NCBI GenBank assembly: GCA_031256875.1
Contig: JAIRPQ010000004.1
Span: 1-59,554, forward strand
DNA: 59,554 nt
Source: Eubacteriales Family XIII. Incertae Sedis bacterium
GTDB lineage: Bacteria; Bacillota; Clostridia; Peptostreptococcales; Anaerovoracaceae
Direction of reading: 5' to 3'
Of the stretch, positions 7,877 through 15,353 are shown in pieces. A program made the translations under genes and the position numbers. Below the pieces are notes generated by a model. The model was given only the letters and a program-made list of their open reading frames with translations, was not told the origin of the DNA and ran no database searches. How positions within the stretch are numbered: position 1 is the stretch's first letter; each line of letters starts with the position of its first letter.

Positions 7877-9874
7877 CTATTCGAATAATGAAGCGTCGGT
7901 ATGCGGGATGAAGCAGGCCGCGATGAACTCGTCCATATATCCCGGGTGCGCGGACAGTTCGATATATGTCATGCTGCCACGTATCTCCTCCAGCTGAGCG
8001 CGTGCCTCCGACGACAACAGTATATCATATGCGCCCGCGAGCGACGAGTTTCCGATGTACTCGTAGCGATCCTCAGGGATGGCCGGCAGCATTCCGATAC
8101 GCACCGCGCTGCCGATGTCTATCGCGCTGCCGATGCCGCCCGCGATATAGATGTGATCCAGGTCGCCTGCGTCCATGCCAGTCATCTCGAGTATGGTCCG
8201 CATGGCTGAGAATACCGAGCCCTTCGCCCTGATGAAATTGTCGATGTCGGTTTCGGTAATGGCAACGCCGTCCGCCAGCACCATATACCTGCCGTCCCAC
8301 TCATCGGTCTTGATGCGCTCGCCGTCGCGGATGAATTTGCCCCTTGCGTCTATGACCCTGCTGCGGAACAGCTCGCCGATGAGTTCGATGAAGCCGGTGC
8401 CGCAGATGCCCTTCGGCTCGATGTCCCCGATGATCTGCATCGTCGGTTCCATGGTGTCGTCGTCTATGGCGACGGACCAGATGGCGCCGTCCGTCGCCCT
8501 CATGCCGCAGCTCATATCCCCGCCTTCGAAAGCCGGCCCTGCGGAACAGGCGCACGACATGAGGAAGCCGTCGCCCGCGAGGACTATCTCGCCGTTCGTG
8601 CCGAGGTCTATCAGTATGGAATTTTCCGCGCTGCGGTGGATTCCGACGGACAGGACGCCCGCCGTGATATCGCCGCCCACATAGCTTCCGACCGATGGCG
8701 CGATATATACGGCGGCATCGGGGCATACGCCGATGCCCAGGTCCGCGCCGCGCAGACCCGCCGCCGAGAAGAACGCGGGCACGTATGGCTCCATCCTGAT
8801 GTTTTCGCCTATGACGCCGAGCAGCAGGTGCGCCATCGTGGTGTTGCCGGCGATGGAAACTTTGGCCACGAGCAGCGGGTCAATGCCCGCTTGCGAGCAG
8901 ATGCTGCGCACCAGCGGCGTGAGGCATTCGTCCGCGACGGCCTTCCTAAGACGCTCCGCTCCGTCCGGCCTGGCGCTTTCGATGAGCCTGTTTATTACGT
9001 CCGCGCCGTATCTTATCTGCCCGTTGCCCGCGCTGCCCGCCGCCAGGATTTCCCCCGTCTCAAGATTCGTCAGCAGCGCCGACACGGTGGTCGTGCCGAT
9101 GTCTATCGCAAGGCCGGCGGGCTCGCAGTGTTCCGTGCACACGCCTATGATTCGGTACGAGGCATCCTCGCCGGCGACTTCCGAAGATTCCCCCCCAGCG
9201 GCATCCGCGCCAGACAGCGCAGCGCGCCCAGCCACCATGCAGCACACGGAGAACCCACCCGAGCGCAAAACCGCGGGCAGCTTTCGCAGGGCGCCGATGC
9301 CCACCGTAACGCGGTTCGGGCTCGTCCCAAGTTCGCTCGCCACAGCGCCGCACAGCCGCTCGAGGTCGGCTTCGGCATCGTCGAGCGTCGGCGCTTCCAG
9401 CGTCACGCTGACACAGCGGACATTTCCGTCGGGCGCGAAACCCGCTTCCGAAAAACCTTCGGCTATCCGCCGGAGCTTTTCTTCCGCGTCATCGCCGCCC
9501 TCGTTGGTACGGATGCGCGACTGCCACGCCAGCGCGGATTCCGGCACCAGTATTTCCACGTCGCCGACGACCGCGCTCTCGCAGGCCAGCCGATATCCGC
9601 CCGCGAAATCTTCTTCCGAGATATGCCTGCCGCGCACGGAGTCCAGCTCGCCCGAAACGAGCTTCACCTTGCATTTCCCGCAGGTGCCCGCGCCGCCGCA
9701 AGGCGCGTCTATTGCCGCGCCCGCTTCCCTCGCGGCAGCGAGCAGCGAGGTGCCGCCTCGCGCCTGCGCCACATATTCCGCGCCGTCCTCCGAGCGGAAC
9801 ACCACCCTGTACGCACTTTCATTCCCACCGCCGCCGCCAAATTTTTCACCGTTTCCCATATTGCTTTCTTTCAC
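7877..9874 (-). CDS. Reductive activator of corrinoid proteins (RACo), ferredoxin-ASKHA fusion
   Basis: About 665 residues. An N-terminal [2Fe-2S] ferredoxin domain contains APCGGAGTCGKCKVKL plus a later Cys (YRLACES). A linker and the large C-terminal DUF4445/ASKHA ATPase domain follow, with phosphate-loop motifs LAIDIGTTTVSALL, LIDLGTNGEIVLAG and YIAGGIGSAIDIG. RACo proteins use ATP hydrolysis to drive electron transfer that returns oxidised Co(II) corrinoid to Co(I). The substrate is probably the corrinoid protein of the same operon, and the corrinoid Fe-S protein AcsCD is an alternative. The start is uncertain. GTG 9874 has GGAAGGG nine bases upstream and is preferred, and ATG 9859 is the alternative. 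An in-frame Cys-rich extension to 10057 overlaps the promoter and is doubtful. Confidence 0.88.
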   Translation of the reverse strand: MKESNMGNGEKFGGGGGNESAYRVVFRSEDGAEYVAQARGGTSLLAAAREAGAAIDAPCGGAGTCGKCKVKLVSGELDSVRGRHISEEDFAGGYRLACESAVVGDVEILVPESALAWQSRIRTNEGGDDAEEKLRRIAEGFSEAGFAPDGNVRCVSVTLEAPTLDDAEADLERLCGAVASELGTSPNRVTVGIGALRKLPAVLRSGGFSVCCMVAGRAALSGADAAGGESSEVAGEDASYRIIGVCTEHCEPAGLAIDIGTTTVSALLTNLETGEILAAGSAGNGQIRYGADVINRLIESARPDGAERLRKAVADECLTPLVRSICSQAGIDPLLVAKVSIAGNTTMAHLLLGVIGENIRMEPYVPAFFSAAGLRGADLGIGVCPDAAVYIAPSVGSYVGGDITAGVLSVGIHRSAENSILIDLGTNGEIVLAGDGFLMSCACSAGPAFEGGDMSCGMRATDGAIWSVAIDDDTMEPTMQIIGDIEPKGICGTGFIELIGELFRSRVIDARGKFIRDGERIKTDEWDGRYMVLADGVAITETDIDNFIRAKGSVFSAMRTILEMTGMDAGDLDHIYIAGGIGSAIDIGSAVRIGMLPAIPEDRYEYIGNSSLAGAYDILLSSEARAQLEEIRGSMTYIELSAHPGYMDEFIAACFIPHTDASLFE

Positions 9875-10036
9875 CTTGCTATTCCCTTCCGTTGTTGTTC
9901 CCGTCCGCCGCTCGCAGTTATTGCTGCATATTGCAGATTCCAATATCTTCCAGCTACCGCAGGCTAAGGCGCATCGCTCGACGCTGCACTTGTCACAGCC
10001 CTGCCGCCACGCGCACCCGCTCACTGTGTGGCATCT

Positions 10037-10077
10037 ATCCACCGCTATATTATACATGTTATACTAAGCACATGAGA
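10037..10077. promoter_or_regulatory. Overlapping divergent promoters between RACo operon and PucR-like regulator
   Basis: A perfect TATAAT lies on the minus strand (plus-strand 10049-10054), reading toward RACo. TATACT lies on the plus strand (10060-10065), reading toward the regulator. Both fall inside the near-palindrome TTATACATGTTATA. The two -10 boxes are so close that polymerases would exclude each other. The -35 elements are weak on both sides, which is typical of activated promoters. A bound regulator here could control both directions. Confidence 0.5.
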
Positions 10078-11607
10078 ATAAGCGCACAAATACTTATCGA
10101 TGAATTGCGGCAGCGCTTCAGCGTCGAGCCATACGGCGGCGCGGGGTGCGAGCTTTCCCTTTCCGGCATCAGGTATTTCAGGCCCGACGAACCCGCGGCA
10201 GGCGGCGCGATTTGGATGGTCGACAAAATGGAGCGCGGCTGCAAGCTCCCCTCGGACAAGATACGCGGCGTGGCCGTGACGAAGGACGCAAACTCCGCCG
10301 GCGAGCTTGAGGGCGTTTTCGACACGGTGATCCTGGTCAAGGGCAAGCCGTCGCACCTGCGCATCCACGATGCCATCCAGGACATCCTCGCCAAGTACGC
10401 GGACTGGGACGACGGGCTGAAGCGCATCCTCTCGGAAAGCTCCGACGTGCAGGCGATCATGGATTTCGGTGCGCATATATTCCGCGGCCCGCTGCTGCTG
10501 CACGACAACAATTTTTCCACGGTGGCGGTATCGTCCGCATATGCGGCCGAGCAGAATATCCAGCCGCTGCTCGACAGCGAGAAGCTTCCCTTCCTCATGA
10601 GGTCCGAGAAGAACAGGCCCGTGCTGGGCACGGACGGCAACAACATAATATACTTCAGGGCCAACGGAATGCTCGGGCTGAGCGCGAACCTGTTCAGGCG
10701 CGGCAATTTCAAATACCGGCTCATGCTGCTCGAACACGATGACGGCATCCATGACTACGACGCGGCGTTGCTGGAATATTTTTCGAACTACGTGCGCCTT
10801 TCGCTGGGGCTCGTGACGGGCGCGTCCTCGCGGGCGCTCACGCTCACAGGGCTTATCTCCAGCGTGCTGTCAGGCGAGTCGTACAGCAACGAATATTTCG
10901 AGGACCAGATGTCCGCGTTCGGGTGGAAGCCCGAGGACGAGTATGTTATCTACAGGGTGTTCACGGACATCCAGGAGAAGGAGGACCGCTCGCTGGGATT
11001 CCTGACGGGGCGCATCGCGGACATCTTCGACGAGCAGTGCGTGCTGGAGCTGGACGGTGGCGTCGTCGCGGTGTTCGACCTATCCAGGCGCAGCGACGGC
11101 GAGGCGTCCATCGACGCGGCCATGTCGGGATTTCTGCGCGACAACAATATGAGCGCCGGCAGGAGCGACGTGTTCACGGGGCTGGGCCAGATACTGCGCT
11201 ACTACACGCAGGCGGGCATCGCGTACGACCTCGGCCCGAGGGTGAACAGGTACAAGCAGCTCTGCAAATTCCGCGAGGTGGTGAAGGAACATCTGCTCGA
11301 ATGCTGCACCGAGCGGCTTCCCGCGTCGATGGTCTGCGCGCCCGAGCTGCTGCTGCTGAAAGCCTATGACGAAGAACACCAGACGGAGTTCTACCACACG
11401 CTCTCCGTTTTCCTGAAGAACGACCTTCACTCCGTAAAGGCGGCCAAGGAGCTGTTCATCGCGCGCAGCACTTTTATTTATCGCATTGAGAAGATAAGAA
11501 CAATAACAGGGCTTGACTTCAGCAAGATCAGCGACCATTGGTATTGGCTGCTGTCTCTGGAGCTGATAGAGAAAATGGACATACAGGAGGTGAATTGGAA
11601 TGCATGA
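10072..11607 (+). CDS. PucR/CdaR-like transcriptional regulator
   Basis: A 511-residue protein. The N-terminal sensor region of about 250 residues is of unclear fold. A middle GGDEF-like/CdaR-type region follows (GWKPEDEYVIYRVFTD, then an acidic segment). The C-terminal PucR-type helix-turn-helix is HTLSVFLKNDLHSVKAAKEL, then FIARSTFIYRIEKIRTITGLD. Members of this family bind DNA through this C-terminal HTH and respond to small molecules through varied N-terminal domains. Position between the divergent RACo operon and the nickel/CODH genes suggests it controls C1 metabolism, which is inference. No Shine-Dalgarno precedes ATG 10072. A -10-like TATACT ends six bases before it, so the mRNA may be leaderless. 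The last eight bases overlap the next gene. Confidence 0.78.
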   Translation: MRISAQILIDELRQRFSVEPYGGAGCELSLSGIRYFRPDEPAAGGAIWMVDKMERGCKLPSDKIRGVAVTKDANSAGELEGVFDTVILVKGKPSHLRIHDAIQDILAKYADWDDGLKRILSESSDVQAIMDFGAHIFRGPLLLHDNNFSTVAVSSAYAAEQNIQPLLDSEKLPFLMRSEKNRPVLGTDGNNIIYFRANGMLGLSANLFRRGNFKYRLMLLEHDDGIHDYDAALLEYFSNYVRLSLGLVTGASSRALTLTGLISSVLSGESYSNEYFEDQMSAFGWKPEDEYVIYRVFTDIQEKEDRSLGFLTGRIADIFDEQCVLELDGGVVAVFDLSRRSDGEASIDAAMSGFLRDNNMSAGRSDVFTGLGQILRYYTQAGIAYDLGPRVNRYKQLCKFREVVKEHLLECCTERLPASMVCAPELLLLKAYDEEHQTEFYHTLSVFLKNDLHSVKAAKELFIARSTFIYRIEKIRTITGLDFSKISDHWYWLLSLELIEKMDIQEVNWNA

Positions 11608-12067
11608 CGGAACACATTCTCACGGGTACGGCGGAGTAACTCACACGCACGAGCACGAGCACGAAGGCATAACGCATACGCATGAGCACGGCCACGGCCA
11701 CACGCACGAGCACGAGCACGAAGGCATAACGCATACGCACGAGCACGGCCACGGCCACACGCACGAGCACGAGCACGAAGGCATAACGCATACGCACGAG
11801 CACGACCACGACCACGCGCACGAGCACGGCGCGGGCGGCAGCGCTCGGCAGGCGAAGCCCGAAATGGATTCAGGCAGGCTGGCCGCGGTTCTCGGCTATA
11901 TGAAGGACCACAACCGCGAGCACGCGGGCGAGCTGACGGCGCTGCTCGGCTCGGTGCGCGAACTCGGCTCGCCGGAGATAGAGGGGCTTATCGCGGAAAG
12001 CGCGAAAAGCATAGACGCGGCCGCGGACGGCATCGAAAAGGCGCTCGGCCTGCTGGCGCGCCGCTGA
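11600..12067 (+). CDS. His-rich putative nickel-binding protein
   Basis: A 155-residue protein. The first 80 residues are almost entirely His, Glu, Gly and Thr (HTHEHEHEG, HGHGHTHEHE), arranged as three perfect 19-residue repeats. The remaining 70 residues are predicted helical (LAAVLGYMKDHNREHAGELT, then GLIAESAKSIDAAADGI). Such His tails store or deliver nickel, as in CooJ and some HypB and SlyD proteins. CooJ carries its His-rich part at the C-terminus, so this is an analogue rather than a clear orthologue. The neighbours (CooT, CooC and Ni-CODH) support a nickel-supply role for C-cluster and A-cluster assembly. AGGAGGTG precedes the ATG, which overlaps the end of the regulator gene. Confidence 0.75.
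   Translation: MHDGTHSHGYGGVTHTHEHEHEGITHTHEHGHGHTHEHEHEGITHTHEHGHGHTHEHEHEGITHTHEHDHDHAHEHGAGGSARQAKPEMDSGRLAAVLGYMKDHNREHAGELTALLGSVRELGSPEIEGLIAESAKSIDAAADGIEKALGLLARR
11642..11812 (+). repeat. Three tandem 57-bp repeats in the His-rich gene
   Basis: Units begin at 11642, 11699 and 11756 with CACACGCACGAGCACGAG. The first two differ only at a silent position, and the third diverges only near its end. Each encodes 19 residues, so copy-number change keeps the frame and would alter the number of His ligands. Confidence 0.9.
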
Positions 12068-12144
12068 CACGCCGCCGGCGTCGCCAAACCGCGCGGCCGC
12101 CGGCACAAAAAATTACGCAATCGCTGACACAGAAGGAGGACACC

Positions 12145-12333
12145 ATGTGCCTATCTACAGTATACAAATCGGAGGAACCGAACAGCGTATTCGCGGAATA
12201 CGTGACGGGTGTCAAGGTGAGCGGCGACGAAATCGTATTCACGGACATCACGGGATGCGAGTCCGTATGCAGAGGCAGCATCGCGAGCATCGACCTTATC
12301 AAGAACACCATCATAGTGGATAAGGCATCATAG
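12145..12333 (+). CDS. cooT: CooT-like nickel-binding protein
   Basis: A 62-residue protein matching CooT/DUF2758-type small proteins: MCLSTVYKSE at the start with Cys2, then FAEYVTGVKVSGDEIVFTDI, and a short beta-rich end IDLIKNTIIVDK. CooT proteins are small dimers that bind Ni(II) through Cys2 at the subunit interface and assist nickel delivery to CO dehydrogenase. Two further Cys (GCESVC) are present. AGAAGGAGG precedes the ATG. The gene lies between the His-rich protein and the CODH/ACS operon, which fits a nickel-maturation role. Confidence 0.85.
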   Translation: MCLSTVYKSEEPNSVFAEYVTGVKVSGDEIVFTDITGCESVCRGSIASIDLIKNTIIVDKAS

Positions 12334-12379
12334 TTTCAGCCACGGTTTCAACCGCAGTTTCAACCGTAGTTTCAGGGGA
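12332..12379 (+). repeat. Four tandem 12-bp repeats after cooT
   Basis: Four imperfect copies of (A/G)GTTTCA(A/G)CCGC/T start at 12332, 12344, 12356 and 12368. The first overlaps the cooT stop codon. Their placement between cooT and the CODH/ACS promoter suggests either slippage-prone filler or a protein-binding array. Confidence 0.6.
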
Positions 12380-12481
12380 TACGGCTCCGTAGGCCCCTTA
12401 CTGATGCTTGGCCAACGCAAGTAATTTGTCCGGCCAGGCACGCTGTTTCACGCGGGCATCCCACTGACCGAAAATTCCGCT

Positions 12482-12502
12482 CTTCGTACATTTTGTACGA
12501 AG
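12482..12502. promoter_or_regulatory. Perfect 21-bp palindrome upstream of the CODH/ACS promoter
   Basis: CTTCGTACA-TTT-TGTACGAAG is a perfect inverted repeat with nine-base arms. It lies about 30 bases upstream of the -35 hexamer, a position suitable for an activator dimer. It is not followed by a T-run, so it is not a terminator. The PucR/CdaR-like protein encoded at 10072 is a candidate ligand, by inference only. Confidence 0.6.
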
Positions 12503-12532
12503 GGAGAGGCGAAAAACAGTGAATCCGTCTGA

Positions 12533-12562
12533 TTGCAAGCAGTATGCGGCTTGCCTTACAAT
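12533..12562 (+). promoter_or_regulatory. Promoter of the CODH/ACS operon
   Basis: TTGCAA (12533-12538) and TACAAT (12557-12562) are separated by 18 bases. The predicted transcription start near 12569 leaves a leader of about 57 bases to ATG 12626. It also argues against using the earlier in-frame ATG at 12569. Confidence 0.6.
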
Positions 12563-12625
12563 ACTATTATGACGGAAGCCATCAGGCTCAGCAAATTGGT
12601 TAGAGGAAGCCACGACAACAGGATT

Positions 12626-13405
12626 ATGACAGAGATTATTGCAGTAACAGGAAAAGGCGGAACAGGAAAAACCACCCTTTCGGGATTCGCTATAGACTGG
12701 CTTTCGCGCAACGGCCGGACGCCCATACTTGCGGTCGACGCGGACGCGAACGCGAATCTGGCGGATGTGCTCGGCGCGGACGTGGACGCGACCTTGGCCG
12801 AGCTGCGCGACACCATCAACAGCGCGGATATGGACGAGGACAGCCCCATACCGGCGGGCATCTCGAAGCAGGAGTGGCTTGACTCCAGGTTTGCCACGGC
12901 CATCACCGAGGAGGACGACTACGACCTGCTCGTCATGGGACGTACGCAGGGCAAGGGTTGTTACTGCTTTGTGAACGGGCTGCTCCAGAGCCACATCGCG
13001 AGATACTCGGGCAGCTACCGCTGCCTGGTGGTGGATAACGAAGCGGGCATGGAACATCTGAGCCGTGGAGTGCTGCCACAGGTGGACCGTATGCTCATCG
13101 TGTCGGACTGCTCGCGCAGGGGCGTACAGGCCGCGGGGCGCATACAGGAGCTGACGCGGGAGCTGGGCCTCACGCCCAAGTCGATGGACTTCATCGTGAA
13201 CAAAGCGCCGTCTAAGGATGGCGTACCTGTCGTGGCGCAGGGAATATCGGACGAGATCGAAGCGCAAGGGCTAAACCTTGCGGGCGTCGTGCCGGAAGAC
13301 CCGCTGGTAGCGGAGTACGACGCAGACGGGCGGCCAACGGTGACGCTGCCGTTGGATTCGCCTTCGCGGAAAGCGTTTGATGAAATATTGGAGAGAATAC
13401 TGTGA
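12626..13405 (+). CDS. cooC: CooC-type nickel-insertion ATPase, first copy
   Basis: A 259-residue MinD/CooC-type P-loop ATPase. The deviant Walker A KGGTGKTT is at residues 10-17, followed by ILAVDADANANLADVLG and YRCLVVDNEAGMEHLSRGVL. The Cys-X-Cys motif that in CooC dimers binds nickel appears as GKGCYCFVNGLL. CooC uses ATP to load Ni into the CODH C-cluster. It is clearly diverged from the second copy at 15354, so the two may serve different targets or steps. ATG 12626 begins the conserved strand directly. The alternative ATG at 12569 coincides with the predicted transcription start. The end overlaps acsA (GTGA). Confidence 0.85.
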   Translation: MTEIIAVTGKGGTGKTTLSGFAIDWLSRNGRTPILAVDADANANLADVLGADVDATLAELRDTINSADMDEDSPIPAGISKQEWLDSRFATAITEEDDYDLLVMGRTQGKGCYCFVNGLLQSHIARYSGSYRCLVVDNEAGMEHLSRGVLPQVDRMLIVSDCSRRGVQAAGRIQELTRELGLTPKSMDFIVNKAPSKDGVPVVAQGISDEIEAQGLNLAGVVPEDPLVAEYDADGRPTVTLPLDSPSRKAFDEILERIL

Positions 13406-15324
13406 GAAAAGAAGAATTGAATTTCACTACGGTGGAACAGCTTGAGGCGGACACTGAAAAGCTCCGCGGCATGGCCATTGACGCCGGCACGGAAACGTGG
13501 CAGGAGCGCAGGGACAAACAGCAGCCACAGTGCAAGTTCGGCGAGGAAGGCGTGTGCTGCCGCATCTGCTCCATGGGGCCGTGCAGGATTACGCCCAAGG
13601 CGGATCGCGGCATCTGCGGCGCGGATGCCCACACTATCGCGGGACGGCACTATCTGCGTATGGCTGCGGCGGGCTCGGCGGCTCACTCTGACCATGCGCG
13701 CGAGATAGCCCACGCCCTTCTGAAGTCGGGGCCCGACAGCCAGTTCAATATCAGGGACGAAGCGAAGCTCCTGCGCATAGCGGGCGAGTGGGGCATCGAG
13801 TCCGAGGGGCGCGACATATATGATGTCGCGCATGAAGTGGCGCTCCACGGGCTGAACGAATTTGGGAAACCCTTCGGCACGCTCGACTACGTGAAGCGCG
13901 CCACGGACGAGCGCCAGAAAGTATGGGCTGACCAGGATATAGCACCCCGCGCCATAGACCGCGAGGTGTCCACGTCGCTCCACATGACGCATATGGGCAA
14001 CACGGCCGACGCGCCCACGCTCGTCAGGCAGAGCCTGCGCGTAGGCATGGCGGACGGCTGGGGCGGCAGCATGATAGGCACGGATTTCTCGGACATACTG
14101 TTCGGCACGCCCACGGCGCGCGCGACCGAGGGCAACCTCGGCGTTCTCGAACAGGAGATGGTGAACATCGTAGTACACGGCCACGATCCCGCTTTTTCAG
14201 AGATGATGGTGCTCGCGTCGGAGCTGCCCGAGATGCAGGAGCGCGCCAAGTCGGTCGGCGCCAAAGGCATCAATATGACAGGGCTTTGCTGCACGGCGAA
14301 CGAGGTGGCCATGCGCCACGGCGTCCGCATGGTCGGCAATTTCCTACAGCAGGAGAACGCGGTCCTCACGGGCGCGGTCGAAATGATGTGCGTGGACGTG
14401 CAGTGCATATTCCCCGCGCTCGGACCCCTCACGGACTGCTACCACACCATATTTGTTACATCATCGCCCGTCGCCCGCATACCCGGGTCAAAATACGTCC
14501 AGTTCGAGACGGAGACGGCATTCGAACAGGCGAAGCTCCTCGTGGAGGAGGCCATCGACAATTACAAGAACAGGGATCAGCAGAAGGTTTTCATACCCGA
14601 GCACAAAGAGGAAGCGGCGGTCGGGTATCCCTGCGAGCAGATAATATCGGAGCTTGACGACGTGACGAACAGCCACAGCGTCCTCACCGTGAACGGCAAC
14701 ACGGAGGAGCGCGGCTCGTACAAGCCCGCGATAGACGCGATAAGGGCTGGAGTCCTGCGCGGCGCGGTTGCCATGGTCGGGTGCAACAACCCGAAGGTGC
14801 GCCCTGATTATTCCCATATCGATATCATGAAAACGCTCATGGAGCATGACATACTCGTAGTGACCACGGGCTGCGCTGCACAGGCCGCCGCGAAAGCGGG
14901 GCTCATGAACAAGGAAGCCAAAGAGCTGTGCGGGGACGGACTGCGCCGCGTCTGTACGCTGGTCGACATACCGCCCATACTTCACATGGGCGCGTGCGTG
15001 GACATCAGCCGCATGATGCTGCTCGCCACCGGCATAGCGAAGGACTGGAACGTGGACATCACGAAGATACCGGTCGTGGGCTGCGCGCCCGAATGGATGA
15101 GCGAGAAGGCCGTCGCGATAGCGAACTACGTCGTGGCCACGGGGCTGGACGTCTACCTGGGCATCAAGCCGCAGGTCCACGGCTCCGAGCAGATGGCGCA
15201 GCTCATCACGGAAGGCACGCGCGAAATCACAGGGGCGGGCTACACGATAAACACCGACCCCGAGGAGCTGGTGAAAGCAATAATAGAAGGCATAGAAGAA
15301 AAACGCAAGCTGTTGGGTATTTGA
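13402..15324 (+). CDS. acsA: Ni-containing carbon monoxide dehydrogenase catalytic subunit
   Basis: A 640-residue bacterial Ni-CODH (CooS/AcsA) of normal length, oxidising CO to CO2 or, with ACS, reducing CO2 to CO. The N-terminal cluster motifs are complete: Cys44 and Cys52 (D-cluster) and Cys53, 56, 61 and 72 (B-cluster) in CKFGEEGVCCRICSMGPC. C-cluster regions follow: HGHDPAF, TGLCCTANEV, VQCIFPAL, VGCNNPKV, TTGCAAQAA and MGACVDISRM. It starts with GTG overlapping the cooC stop, so it is translationally coupled. It is followed 29 bases later by a second CooC-type gene and by acsB, so it is the CODH of the CODH/ACS complex. Confidence 0.95.
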   Translation: MRKEELNFTTVEQLEADTEKLRGMAIDAGTETWQERRDKQQPQCKFGEEGVCCRICSMGPCRITPKADRGICGADAHTIAGRHYLRMAAAGSAAHSDHAREIAHALLKSGPDSQFNIRDEAKLLRIAGEWGIESEGRDIYDVAHEVALHGLNEFGKPFGTLDYVKRATDERQKVWADQDIAPRAIDREVSTSLHMTHMGNTADAPTLVRQSLRVGMADGWGGSMIGTDFSDILFGTPTARATEGNLGVLEQEMVNIVVHGHDPAFSEMMVLASELPEMQERAKSVGAKGINMTGLCCTANEVAMRHGVRMVGNFLQQENAVLTGAVEMMCVDVQCIFPALGPLTDCYHTIFVTSSPVARIPGSKYVQFETETAFEQAKLLVEEAIDNYKNRDQQKVFIPEHKEEAAVGYPCEQIISELDDVTNSHSVLTVNGNTEERGSYKPAIDAIRAGVLRGAVAMVGCNNPKVRPDYSHIDIMKTLMEHDILVVTTGCAAQAAAKAGLMNKEAKELCGDGLRRVCTLVDIPPILHMGACVDISRMMLLATGIAKDWNVDITKIPVVGCAPEWMSEKAVAIANYVVATGLDVYLGIKPQVHGSEQMAQLITEGTREITGAGYTINTDPEELVKAIIEGIEEKRKLLGI

Positions 15325-15353
15325 TGGTTTGAAAAAGGAAGACAAGCAATGTC

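Noticed and set aside
8636..9967. Long open frames on the strand opposite RACo
   Set aside because: They mirror the high third-position G+C of RACo, are Arg/Ala-rich, and lack homology and ribosome binding sites. Similar antisense frames over acsA, acsB, cooC, recG and tgt were dismissed for the same reasons.
9875..10057. A Cys-rich in-frame extension of RACo (nine Cys in about 50 residues, GCDKCSVERCALACG)
   Set aside because: Its first codons overlap a perfect TATAAT, no ribosome binding site precedes it, and GTG 9874 has a good one. It is kept only as a curiosity, and a metal-binding extension would need proteomic evidence.
11642..11812. CRISPR-like repeat array
   Set aside because: The repeats are contiguous, have no spacers and encode an in-frame His-rich protein.
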